A stretch of DNA of 64,000 nucleotides, taken from Albula goreensis (Eukaryota; Chordata; Actinopteri; Albuliformes; Albulidae). The notes below the pieces were generated by a model that worked only from the letters and a program-made list of their open reading frames with translations, had not been told where the DNA came from and ran no database searches. The translations under genes and the position numbers were made by a program. Shown piece after piece: positions 34,328 to 44,430 of this stretch; position 1 is the first letter of the stretch; every line of letters starts with the position of its first letter. The stretch spans positions 27,759,001 to 27,823,000 of the forward strand of contig CM040748.1 of NCBI GenBank assembly GCA_022829145.1. The letters are read 5' to 3'.

Positions 34328-34859
34328 AATGTGCAATATAGCACAATATAGCAATAGAGCACATACAAAAGTCAATGAAAAAAACAACACTGTAGTATTC
34401 TGACCACATTTTCAATTTTATTTTTAATTATCCAAACAAATAATTGACTTTGATCCATGCATTCTGGTAGTCGCCATGTAGAGCTTTGTAATTACCATAA
34501 AATAATGATCTTCTTGAAGACAGCTAATCTGTTACTGTACATAAAATAATAAGGATGTTCTCATGCAAAGGAGTGAACGAGGGTCAGCGGAGGAGCAGGA
34601 ATGAAAGGCATAAGCTGTCAAAAAGAAAAAGGTAGAAAAAAGACAGAAATATGGCAAGAGGATATGATGTAAAAAAAAGAGTGAAATCAATCAATTAAGT
34701 TCCATTAGGACAGATGTGCTGCTGACAAGTGTGAAAGGAATATTCAGAGATAAGGATGACAAAGAGAGAGGAATGTGTACGAATAAATAAATAAATAAAT
34801 ATGAAAAGGAGAAGTCTCTCTTTAAAGACTGCCAGTGTGTCAGAATGGGCAGGGGGTTG
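34323..34859. other. AT-rich spacer with (AAAT)n patch
   Basis: A short AATA tetranucleotide run lies at 34781-34801 and a G-rich patch at 34849-34888. No gene is seen. Confidence 0.55.
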
Positions 34860-34889
34860 GGGGTGGGTGCGTGGAGGTGGGGGGTGGGT

Positions 34890-35260
34890 TAGCGATATGC
34901 AAAACGTGGCGACCGTAACCAAAGTAGCCGGGCAAAATGAGATGTCAGCGTGCGCCGCTCATTGATATATGAACAGGGTAGATGAAATGCGGCAGCTGAC
35001 AGAGGGGCTAGAGGTGAGACAGCCAGCGCGAGCAGCTGTAGGTGTACGGCCAAGTAGCGCTGTATATGTGTGTGTGCTGTGAGCGCGAGATTGTGTTCCG
35101 TCTTACCTCGCTCACTTATTGTTTCGTTTCTCGCCTTTACCGACACGGGGTCTAACGACTCGCATTCAGCCTCGTGACGATGTAGCAGAGGTGCGGAAAA
35201 TTATCATGTGTCACGCCGACAAACTGGATAAGAGCCCTGGCCCCTCCCCTCTGGCCCCTG
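34890..35260. promoter_or_regulatory. CpG-bearing candidate regulatory island
   Basis: High CpG density (34897-34960, 35020-35190) in repeat-free sequence. It includes CTCATTGATATATG near 34957. No exon or core promoter could be assigned. The role is inferred. Confidence 0.36.
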
Positions 35261-35379
35261 TCTATTTTCACCCATTACTAAAATAAGCTTGAATGCTATG
35301 TATTAGCATGTTAATAGAAATGCTACGTTTTCAAAAATGCAGATGTTAGGGGAGAAAAAAAAAACTGCATAAAGCCAGG

Positions 35380-35780
35380 ACTGGTGATTGACACCAGGCC
35401 CGTTTCTCTTCTTTTACTGTCACCCGTGGCGGCGGTGGGGCTGAAACCCTTGCGGGAAACAGATGGGGACTTTATTGCTCTCTGTGCTTCGCCTGCAGGT
35501 TGACAAAAAAAAAGGGCTTCCAGCGGAATTGACTGCCGCTCCGTGAATATGAAGAGCGTCGTCAATAAACCCCAGCGGCCCGAAACGACGTCTGGAGCCT
35601 GCTTTGTGTGCGGACAGTGTCGGGACACCGGCGGTCAGCGGCGGCCGTGAAGGAAACGAGCCACCCCCTGACATGGAGGAGAGAGAGAGGGTGAGAGGCC
35701 TTTTATTGATGGTCAGAACGTCGGCGGTCATTGAGACCGCGTCGTGACACTTTTACTGCACTGGTTAGGTATGTCCTTAT
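35380..35780. promoter_or_regulatory. CpG-bearing candidate regulatory island
   Basis: Dense CpGs at 35420-35650 and a GTCAATAAACCCC core near 35560 (caudal/HOX-like TTTATTG on the other strand). A short GA patch lies at 35672-35690. It forms, with the previous block, a roughly 900-bp island pair. The role is inferred. Confidence 0.37.
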
Positions 35781-36395
35781 GGATGCTTTCAGACCGGCCT
35801 CGTATTTTACACTGACGGTCTCATACATTCACGCGATTGCCACAGTGCATACTTGTGACAGCAAAAATGTACTTATTTCAGTTTATGGGATTGTATTTTC
35901 TTTACAGCTATGCCATTTTCAGTGAGTCAGACCTTACAATGAAAAACACAATCACCGCTCCCTATACCATTCATGTCAGAAAGCATAGCCAAACTGTGCA
36001 TTCAGACAAGACCAAACTACAACATCTTCATCCTCTACAATACACTGACGCAATCAAACACAGCCATAATCATACAAAACATTAAAAAAATCAATGGATG
36101 TAAGCTGTTTAATTTGTATTTTGCATGAAGCACTAAGCTGTGAATAGGATAGAACCAAAAAGAATGAAATATATGATAACATATGGATGCTTTAGTCTAA
36201 CTGTCCAAAGCATTACTATTCCTTATTTAACATAATTTTTATGTTGTATATATTTCATGGCACTATTTTCATGCTCCCATCTTTAATGCGCATGACAGCT
36301 TCTGGCTCAGGAGTATACATTTGTAAGTGCTGATTTCAGAAAATGTGCTCATGATACTTAAATAATGTTGTTGATAGTGGGTCTTTACTGTTCAT
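35781..36395. other. AT-rich spacer, nothing recognised
   Basis: Unique AT-rich DNA; no feature supported. Confidence 0.5.
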
Positions 36396-36620
36396 ACGTT
36401 GCATCCCGTATTTCCACTGCAAAGCGTACAGTGAGGGTTCTCTGTTTTCAGCTGCTCGCGGAGCTTCTGGCCAGAGCGGCTCAGAGAATGGCCTCTAGAA
36501 CTGAGGTCACAGATGGGCCTCTAAGATTCTTTAGACATCCACAGACAGAACCAGCTCTGTCCCAAACCAGTCAGGTTTGGGTCCGAGAGCCAGCGGTGTA
36601 CAGAAATAAAATTACTAAAA
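36396..36620. promoter_or_regulatory. Candidate conserved non-coding element (weak)
   Basis: GC-balanced unique sequence with a few CpGs at 36400-36480. The overlapping 101-codon frame lacks a domain. The role is inferred. Confidence 0.24.
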
Positions 36621-36819
36621 CATCCCAGGGCGCCACCATTCACTTAAATTTTAAGTTAGGGCATTCTTAAATGCTTGTAATTAAGTACACACAGATATGC
36701 AGAAGTTGACCAATGCACCTAATGTTTCAAAACATCTCAGGGTAGAAAACCAGCACTGTATCATTTTTGCATCTTAAATCATTCAGAGCTAGATGGTCAT
36801 AAAAACAACGAATATGGAA

Positions 36820-37090
36820 ACATTGTGTCACCGGACTGCCAGACACTCTGCCCCAGCGCGAATACATCAATCTCTCCATTCATTTGTGAAAATCTCTGTT
36901 TGTTATTTTGCCCCTATTTTGGACACAGACGGAACAGGGGCGAAGCCGGCGAGCCGCCTCGGACAGGGAAAAAAACGTGGCGTGCTGAGAGATCTGGACG
37001 CTGTAATGCCAGGATTCATCTGCATGAATTATCACATGGTTTCAGCGGTGGGGTGAGGAAGTGCAGCGTGTAATTAAATACTTAGCGTTG
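36820..37090. promoter_or_regulatory. Strong candidate conserved non-coding element
   Basis: Repeat-free, with CpG cluster 36930-36985 and a GATTCATCTGCATGAATTAT stretch near 37013 that contains an inverted ATTCAT/ATGAAT pair. It ends in TGTAATTAAATAC near 37069. The role is inferred. Confidence 0.39.
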
Positions 37091-37118
37091 CTTTATACGC
37101 CTCTCCCGTGGATTTGGC

Positions 37119-37139
37119 TTTTTTTTTTTTTTTTTTTTT
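37119..37139. repeat. Poly-T run
   Basis: Twenty-one consecutive T bases. It is not preceded by a recognisable retroposon body on the minus strand. Confidence 0.95.
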
Positions 37140-37507
37140 GCCTTCATTATGTTTTAATAGCTCTGACCCCACAGACCACTCTGAAGGCCTGAATTCATGC
37201 CCAAACCAAAACTCTTAAACGCATCGACAAAAAAACCCATGAAACGATGTCAAACTGATAACGCCATGATTAGCAGTTTGATAATACTCGCTTGCCCCTG
37301 CTCAAAAACATAACCAGAAAGCACTAAGGAAAAATTAGGAAAAAGAGTATCTTTCTTCAAAACAAGGTAAAGAAACAACATTTCTGAAAATGATTACATG
37401 TACATTTTCACCTCAACAATACAATGGAAGCCACAAAATTTGCAAGATTTGTTTTGGTACTGGAGTCACACATAGGTTTTCCATTACAGTTCAGGAATAG
37501 GAAACAT

Positions 37508-37534
37508 GGTTGGTTGGTTGGTTGGTTGGTTGGT
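37508..37534. repeat. (GGTT)n microsatellite
   Basis: Six to seven GGTT units in a row. Confidence 0.95.
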
Positions 37535-38820
37535 AGTAGAAGTCATGGTCGGGGAAAAGCTGATATATGAGACATAATGTCACCCTTTGTGATCAAACTT
37601 TCCAAAATACAGCTTTTTTCTGCAACACCACCTAAGCCGCAAATGGTGTTGTGTCTAGATTAGACAGACATACAGGCAGACAGATAAATGAAAAATATTT
37701 CTCTGTTGTTTATTACTTCAAAATGTGGCTTCCTCACAAATGTATGTTTTTGGTCAAATCCATTCGCTCTTTTCATCATGAAATACCAAACAATCCAATT
37801 TCCATAACGGTGCCCTGGGGAATGCGAAATGATAAACAGTTATGAGAAAATGCATTACAATGTTGTGGCCTCAATGACTTTTACTCAAACCACAAACTTG
37901 AACAAGCATTAGCGATGCGCCAGATTGTGCCCTGTCACAGGTTTAGTCTCATCAAAAAGCGCAGAGAGGCTAACGGAAGCTAATGTTGTCGAAGTCACCT
38001 GATGTGCATGTTTAAAAGTCAGAGGGAATGCAGCTGACTGAAGGTAATGAGGTTGGTTAGGTTGAAAATCGATATCATTTATGATGCATGTTAATCCAAA
38101 TGCCAAAGCTTTCATGTGCAAATAATTGGTCTGTTTGTTTTTTAAATTATTTAATAAAATGCATAACTGTTCTGAAAACCCAAACAGAATAATTAAACAC
38201 ACCACAAATATATACATGCATACAAAACACAGAAAACAACCAAACCATTTCGGTTACAGATGAAATCCCCAGGTTTCTGTCAGCATTATGCCATGCTATG
38301 TGTCAAACTGCAAATGAGTGTTTTTGTTCAGTTCACCCCCTGCTTTTGTCATTTTTGTGATCGCTTGTTATAACTGACTAGCTTAGACAATGAATGTTAT
38401 AACGCGATATATAGAGGCTGACATAAAAACTGTGAATAAGATGCCGGTTTGCCACATCTTAAGAACTGACCAACTTGTCTCAGGCAAACTTGGGTTTTCA
38501 GGTCAAGATCACTATGAGACACACAGTTTCAGAACACATTTGAACAATAACCAAGCAAAAGTATAATGTTTTACATATGGGACAAAGTTTAAAATCTGAT
38601 TGAGAGAGAGGACCAAAGGATCAGGGATTATTTAAAATTTTGTTCAACAATTATGAACATAAATTCAGTCATTTAAAGGGTTTCGTTTTAATCATCTGTC
38701 GCTGCAAATGCTCACTTTCACATAAAGATCAGCTTAACGAGGCTTCAGTCACGATGTTCACTGTTCTCGACATCTTAGCCTCATCCCAATGTGCAGACCC
38801 TTTCAGCCTATCACGAGTGC
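37535..38820. other. AT-rich spacer, nothing recognised
   Basis: Unique AT-rich DNA with no credible gene or repeat family. Confidence 0.5.
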
Positions 38821-38827
38821 AGAAAGA

Positions 38828-39010
38828 TACAAGGGAGAGGCACAAAGTGGGAAAAGGAGAGAGAGAAAGAGATGAAGAGAGACAGAGGAAGGAAGTGGGA
38901 CATATGGAGGGAGAGAAGCAGCAGAGAAATAGAAAGAGAGATGGAAAGAGAAAGAAAAAGTGAGAGAGAGGGACAGAGAGAGGCAGTGGAGATGGAGAGG
39001 GGAAGAAGAG
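38828..39010. repeat. GA-rich polypurine tract
   Basis: About 180 bases almost free of pyrimidines on the + strand, built from irregular GAGA/GAAA/GGAG units. Long polypurine tracts can form triplex DNA. The open frames in it (Arg/Glu/Lys-rich on one strand, Ser/Leu-rich on the other) result from the composition. Confidence 0.85.
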
Positions 39011-39039
39011 TGGCCGGCGCCTGTACGAAAGAATAATTT

Positions 39040-39310
39040 GTGCTCTCTCAAAAAAATAAGGGGGGACAGGCTAATTACTGGCTTAACTAGGGCGGCCCGT
39101 GAATCTCTGTGTCAAAAGGACAGGCGCAGTTATTAGCCATCAAAGCGCATTCATATCACAGCACAAAGAGAGGAGGTGGGAGTACGGAGGTGGGGCGAAG
39201 GGAAAATGGATCTCGCTAATAAACCCGGGCTGAGAGCGACAGCCTGCTTCCCCTTGTTCAATGCGGGCACATTAAAGGTACTCTGACAGAGCATAATTCC
39301 AGGCCCAAAG
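39040..39310. promoter_or_regulatory. Candidate conserved non-coding element
   Basis: A CpG-bearing, repeat-free block directly after the polypurine tract, with TAATTA at 39072-39077, an AGTTATTAGCC core near 39128 and GCTAATAAACCCG near 39214. The role is inferred. Confidence 0.38.
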
Positions 39311-39459
39311 ACAAGAGCGGGAGAAAAGGTAAGAGGGAAGCAGGACGCTTGTTAAAAGCTCCCATTTCCTTTGTGTGGGGCTGTGTAGGTGACCCCCCAC
39401 CCCCACCACCAACCATCACCACCACCCCTCTCCCCCTGCCAAAAAAAAGGAGGGTAAAA

Positions 39460-39740
39460 AAGAAAGCCAGTCTATTAGCGACCCTGGCCTGTTTATAAAG
39501 ACTGGCGCTTGTTCCAGTCTTGGGGTCACCCAGGTTCACGAAGTTTCGGCTAACACGGTCTGGCGAGCACATTTAGGATGGGACACCTAGAGGGTCGCGA
39601 CCAATCGAACGGCAGCATAGATGAAGTGTACACAGGCAGCGGTCCATTGAGAAGCTCAGACAAAGCAGGCTTTGGCGCTCTTCTTCACGCGTAAATAAAC
39701 GCCCGCCTAATGCGTCTTACCAATCGGCAGTCATAATGGG
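39460..39740. promoter_or_regulatory. Candidate conserved non-coding element
   Basis: Repeat-free with many CpGs (39530-39720) and a CGCGTAAATAAACGCC core at about 39688, a forkhead/HOX-like site. It follows a C-rich patch at 39390-39440. The role is inferred. Confidence 0.35.
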
Positions 39741-40029
39741 TGCTGGTGGGTGGAGACTGGGGGGGCACTGTTTTTGGGAGGAAAGAAGGAAGGTGGTAAA
39801 GGGTAAAGGGGGAGGAGACCCGAATCATGTGGAATGATCTGGAAAGGATCTCTCTAAAAAAGGCCCAGGGTGAGGTTGCATACGTTATTTCTAAATGTGA
39901 GTCAATACATTCGATCCCTGACATTTTAACCTGCAGAGTACCAGATACACAGAGAAGCAGAGGCCCTGACACTAATGCAGTTAAAGGCCTTACTTTCCTT
40001 CAAAAACTGAAGACAAGGATCATGAAACT

Positions 40030-40190
40030 GAATTTTAAGTAACTTTGGCAGTGATATGGTAATTCGGCACAATGGGAGTAAAGAGATAAGGCGAGAGCAG
40101 ACAGGGCCGTGTCGGTCCCTTACGGCGCTATGCGTTTTAAATGCATTTTTTATTGTCACTTTGCAGTCACAACACTTTCCCTAATCCTGC
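40030..40190. promoter_or_regulatory. Candidate conserved non-coding element
   Basis: Short, CpG-bearing, repeat-free block with GCGTTTTAAATGCATT near 40131. The role is inferred. Confidence 0.3.
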
Positions 40191-40272
40191 TCAGGGGTCA
40201 AAGTGCTAGCTTTTAGCCCTCCTGCTTCTCTGTCCCTCAGAAAGGTTTCACATTCCAGAAGACTTGCCTAGA

Positions 40273-40301
40273 ATAAAAAAAAAAAAACAAAAACAACAAA
40301 A
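40273..40301. repeat. A-rich low-complexity run
   Basis: An A-run broken by single C bases. No SINE or LINE body precedes it. Confidence 0.8.
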
Positions 40302-41315
40302 AAGGTTTCCCTCTGAAGTCTCACCGCACACTAAACATCTTAAAGATCCACAGCAAGCTATTATCCTAGGAATCCCAGAATTTTCAGGGTTTTGTGTTTC
40401 TCTGTTTCTCTTCTCTTTTTTGCCAGTAGTTGCGTTAACAAAGCTTTTCTAACCAGCTGAAACATTCATGAGTTCACAAAATATGGCCCTTAGACCTGGA
40501 AATATCCTCCATTTGATGCACTTGATGTCCCTCTTTTCTTGTACATAAAACTGTGCCTTGAGGATTTTTCACTGCCCTTCCTCGGTGTGTCAGAAAATGT
40601 GCTGTTGATATTCTGATGTATTACAGATAAGATGTTTATAGTATCAACCCCTACTGGAAAGTCTAATTTTGTGACATATTGTCATTTTTGTGTTCGTAAA
40701 GATCCATAAGAGTGTTAGTGATATACAGCTTAATGTTTAATATTCAAACTGGAACACTTATTGCACATCTACACATCTACTTCCCATTCTTAGATAGATG
40801 CTCTCACTTGCGTACACACACGCAAAAAAACACACGTACGGGCGCGCAAATGCGCTCTCACATTCAGAGAAATAATGGAAGGTCCAGCCACACAATGTCT
40901 ACCTGTGGTCTGTGAGGAAGGTCTATGGTTTCACAACCAGTTCAGGCCAAAGAAATCAGGTATGATGAGTTAACTCTGCAAATGAACTGCTTTGATTGGT
41001 CGATCGAGCGCTGAGTAACGACAAAGCACAGACAAATGACAAATCCCAGTGTAAGACTGAGAACCTTGAGTTTGGGCTTGAGGTGGGTTGAGACACAGGA
41101 TGGGTTTGAACATGAATGAGGCCTCTGAAGGAGGGAATGCTGTCTGGAGGACCTCATCCATCCCACAGTAATCCCTTAAAAAGCAAACATCACTGGGGGG
41201 CGGGGGCAGCGGGGCGTGAATCACCCCAGGCACAGTTTCAGAGTAAGTGTTCCTCAAAGACTCAAACACCAAGGCCTGAGACGTCAAAGTCAGCTCAGCT
41301 CCAGGAGTGTTTTTC
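40302..41315. other. Spacer, nothing recognised
   Basis: Unique sequence with a CA/CG-rich patch at about 40811-40860. No gene or repeat family could be supported. Confidence 0.45.
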
Positions 41316-41319
41316 ATGT

Positions 41320-41460
41320 GGTCTCGTTTCAATCATCAGCCAGTTTAGGGCTTCCAGCAGACTCTTTAGCCAATCAATGACCTGCATTTATCACTTCGAC
41401 GATGAAACACGCCGGAAACCAGCAGACATCACGGCCCTCTAGGACTGGAGTGCCATACTA
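41320..41460 (-). mobile_element. MITE-like DNA transposon fragment, copy A
   Basis: On the minus strand, from about 41460 downwards, it reads as an end of a non-autonomous element: a TAGTATGGCACTCCAGTCC-type end, then AGAGGGCCGT, TGTCTGCTG, ATTGATTGGCTAAAGAGTC. The same order recurs in copy B at 41910. The consensus form (GTCCTGGAGGGCCG) is a familiar repeat end in fish. The inner end is not clear, so this copy is partial or its other end has decayed. Confidence 0.65.
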
Positions 41461-41840
41461 TTGGCTCACTCCCTGTAATGCTCTTTGTGTAACTAATTAA
41501 AATCCCGCATTTTCACTTTGGACTGCCGCCCGTACCGTATCGATGTGTGAAACACACCAGTATTGAGTGTGAAAAAGAGCAAGAGGACAAAAAATTTGCC
41601 CAGGCGCCACACACCACTGGTGAAGCCCAGTCCCTCTCTGAGCAGGCGTGTCTATACGGACACGCCAGTGTATATCGATAATGTCTTCGCTGGAGCGCGC
41701 AGTCAGTGCTCAGACTGCCAGAGCTGAATGGGAGCCCTCTAATAAAAGGCTCCGAGAGGTTGAGGCCTTCTAAGCATTAATTACAATGGAAATCATTTTA
41801 GCACAGGCCGCAGCTAAATTAGTAGTTTGAAATCAGAAGT
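41461..41840. promoter_or_regulatory. Strong candidate conserved non-coding element between two repeats
   Basis: Repeat-free block with TAATTA at 41494-41499, ATTAATTA at 41776-41783, and a perfect hairpin at 41645-41666 (arms GGCGTGTC / GACACGCC, 6-base loop). CpGs are frequent. It is bounded on both sides by outward-facing copies of one repeat family that left it intact. The role as enhancer is inferred. Confidence 0.4.
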
Positions 41841-41909
41841 GAAAGAAGCTTGAAATTTGATTACATGGCAGGGCACTTCCTGTTTCCTTTCCATTTTCAT
41901 TGCCTGGGT

Positions 41910-42016
41910 CAGTGGTGTCACACTCCGGTCCTGGAGGGCCGTAGTGTCTGCTGTTTTTGGGTGTGTTGGTGTATATGATGAGTATAATTCTTTGACTGGC
42001 TGAAGAGTCTTCACCC
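41910..42016 (+). mobile_element. MITE-like DNA transposon fragment, copy B
   Basis: Starts CAGTGGTGTCACACTCCGG at 41910, then GTCCTGGAGGGCCGTAGTG, then TGTCTGCTG, and reaches TTTGACTGGCTGAAGAGTC near 41990-42008. It aligns with copy A read on the minus strand along about 105 bp, with substitutions and small gaps. Only one end is recognisable; no transposase frame is present. Confidence 0.68.
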
Positions 42017-42019
42017 AAT

Positions 42020-42625
42020 GTTTCCCAGATTTTGGTCAGAAATTCAGCTTTTGTTTTGCATGGTTGCTTAGTTTAAATATACTTAATTCAGTGTTCATAT
42101 GTTAACTCACATATGAATCACTAAAAACATGTAGGAAAATATTAAGCGCAAACATCCACTATGGGCGTTTAGGCATGTCTAAATATTTGTTACATTTTTG
42201 TAATTGTCAACAGATGGTTTGCAGTGAACTTTTCAAGCTTCCTTAATGCAGGATGTTGAGACCGTCAGAGCTGAGGACAACATTCCCTTGGGCATAGAAT
42301 AAACAGTAGGCCCAATAAATTAAACATACAGATTATTACAGATATTGAAGTATAAGCTTCATTGTTGTTATATGTAACTCACAATTCATCATGTTAAAAT
42401 TTGCAGTTCACAAATTATGTACTTGTGTCACTATAACTGGTTCAGCAAAGCAGCAATTAGAAGACAAGTCAATTATATAAACTGAGTTTATCAAAGCCTG
42501 AACGAGCTATGAATTTTGGCCCTTTATTCAAAGTAGACATTCAAAGCTGACTTCAGGTCCAGGTTCTCCTGCCATTTCACTGGTTCAGTCAGTAACACCC
42601 CCCCACCCCCATTTACATATTTAAT
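42020..42625. other. AT-rich spacer, nothing recognised
   Basis: Unique AT-rich DNA; a short C-run lies at about 42598-42609. Confidence 0.5.
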
Positions 42626-42629
42626 TGTT

Positions 42630-42880
42630 TTTTATAATGCGCCCACTCCAGCTGTCATTGTCAGTCATAAATAATGCATCTTTGGCTTTATTGGTGGCTT
42701 CTAATGTAAAGGTCAAAGGCAGGAAGACACAGTTGGTGCTGTATAAATGAGATTATTGCTGGAACTGGCAATTACGTGCATTTTATTTCAGAGCCCGCAA
42801 TGAGCACAAACATAATGGCACTTGTCAGGCCGAGATCCAACCTCAGATTGCTTTGTTAGCTAAAATCCTCTCCCCTCCGA
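42630..42880. promoter_or_regulatory. Strong candidate conserved non-coding element with DR1-like site
   Basis: Contains AGGTCAAAGGCAG from 42710, close to a nuclear-receptor DR1 site (COUP-TF/HNF4/RXR type). CATAAATAATGCATC is near 42666, and a GAGATTATTGCTGG core near 42749. Repeat-free and motif-rich. Motifs are seen; enhancer function is inferred. Confidence 0.4.
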
Positions 42881-42899
42881 CCTATCCCCAGCTTTTTAT

Positions 42900-44055
42900 T
42901 GAACGACATCAACCTAATCAGTCATTACGGGCGCCTGAAAATGTGTATTTTTATTTTTAAAAGCTATCATGTAAAATGCATCATTTTTTTCCAGGGAAAT
43001 GACGAGGCAGTGACTTCTAGCATTGTTTCCCATCCATTTTTTAATTTAGATTGCAGCAACGAATGGGGTGGAAATTGGTGGACTGTGGAACTTTTAATAG
43101 TTGGTTGGGTGCTTTTGTCTTCAATGTTATTCATGAACTTTATTTTAGCTGTCGTTTATGTTGAATATTATGTATTTCTCATAGGGATAGCTGTTTGAGT
43201 AGGCACACAAACGCACACAGTACAATATGATGTGTGCCATCTTATAAATGGATGTGATTACGTGAGGGGAGTGGGGTTGCTGGGGGTTCCCCTATTACAG
43301 CCCAAGCATTGACGTTTCGATCAAAAGTGCCCCCCCGGAATCCGACACCCGGACACACATCAGTTCCACTACCAACAAAGGACTGACTTTCCAGGGAGGA
43401 GAGAGAAGGCTTTCTATTTCTTCGGTTTCTCCTGACACTCGTGTCCTTCAGCTATTGACCGGCAGTGGAAAGAACATCCTTGCGCTGCCCACTAATAGAG
43501 AATGAAGTTCATCAGACACTCACTGCTGATCCCCAGATAGATCCATAACGGCCACCCATCCAACCATTCCTCTCTTTTTTCTCAACTTCTAGTGTTACTC
43601 TCCTCTCCCTTTCTCTGCTCCTTCTTTTTGATTCTTTGTGCTGTTAATTTTCTCTCTTTCCCCTCCTCCTCCCTTGCCGGAATGAAAAGGAAAACATAAG
43701 TGCGGATCGACCAGCAACAAAAGCCCTCACGGGTAAGTGGACGGAGGCTGCACAAGCAACAAGGAATATTTAATTTTGATCCCTCCCCCCCCCCCCTATT
43801 CTAAGTAGTTCCTCAGCTCACGCGGACACTGCTTAAAGATATGCCCACCCTGATTCACCCCGCATTAATATCACTATTTGTTCATTTTCTTGAGAAAGCT
43901 GACAATGAAGGCCTCATCAATGGCCCTTTTTTCCCTTTTGCTTGTTTGAGTGCTTATTTGCCAGTGCTGGCTCTATACATTACTTAAAACACTTCAATTT
44001 GTCCCTATTATGGTGGTCCACCAAACAGCAGTAATAAGGATGAGAAGAAAAGGGA
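42900..44055. other. Spacer, nothing recognised
   Basis: A 99-codon frame at 42899-43198 starts after an acceptor-like TTTTTTCCAG (42985-42994) and is Trp/Leu/Val-rich like a membrane segment, but it has no domain and its run into AT-rich DNA argues against an exon. Pyrimidine-rich tracts lie at 43560-43680 and a C-run at 43781-43796. Confidence 0.45.
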
Positions 44056-44059
44056 AACA

Positions 44060-44430
44060 TTGTTTACGGCGTATTTTCTTGCATCCTAAGCGATGAGATG
44101 GTCCTGTACTTTACTCAGCCCTTGGGTAAGCTGGGACGCTTTTGTTGTTGGTGTTGAGTCCGTGCGCGTCTCTCATTCAGAGAGCAGGTACGGGCCCTCA
44201 TAAAAAACAAGGCCAAGCTTCGCAAAAGCATTTGATGAAGCTGGCGTGGGCCCTGAATGAAGTAGCATGCTGTAGCGAGGAAAGACGTGAAAAGAGAGGC
44301 CTCTCGAGCAGGCAGCAATTGCCAGCCTTGTCTAATCAATGGCGAGTTTTCGTGAGAGATGGTCCTTTCGTTCCTCAGTGACAGTAGCGATTTTATCACA
44401 GCAAATAGTGACCGTTAGCATGACAATAAA
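44060..44430. promoter_or_regulatory. Strong candidate conserved non-coding element
   Basis: A CpG-bearing, repeat-free block nearly 370 bp long. It has GTCTAATCAATGGCG near 44330, an AGGCCTCTCGAG core near 44299 and ATTTTATCACAG near 44391. Overlapping frames on both strands (79 and 94 codons) lack family signals. The role is inferred. Confidence 0.4.

Noticed and set aside
37119-37139. Poly-T run as the tail of a minus-strand retroposon
   Set aside because: The adjoining sequence has no SINE or LINE body and no target-site duplication was seen.
42899-43198. Acceptor-like TTTTTTCCAG followed by a Trp/Leu/Val-rich frame, as if an exon of a membrane protein
   Set aside because: No family match that I recognise, no clear donor site, and hydrophobic composition is expected from T-rich DNA.
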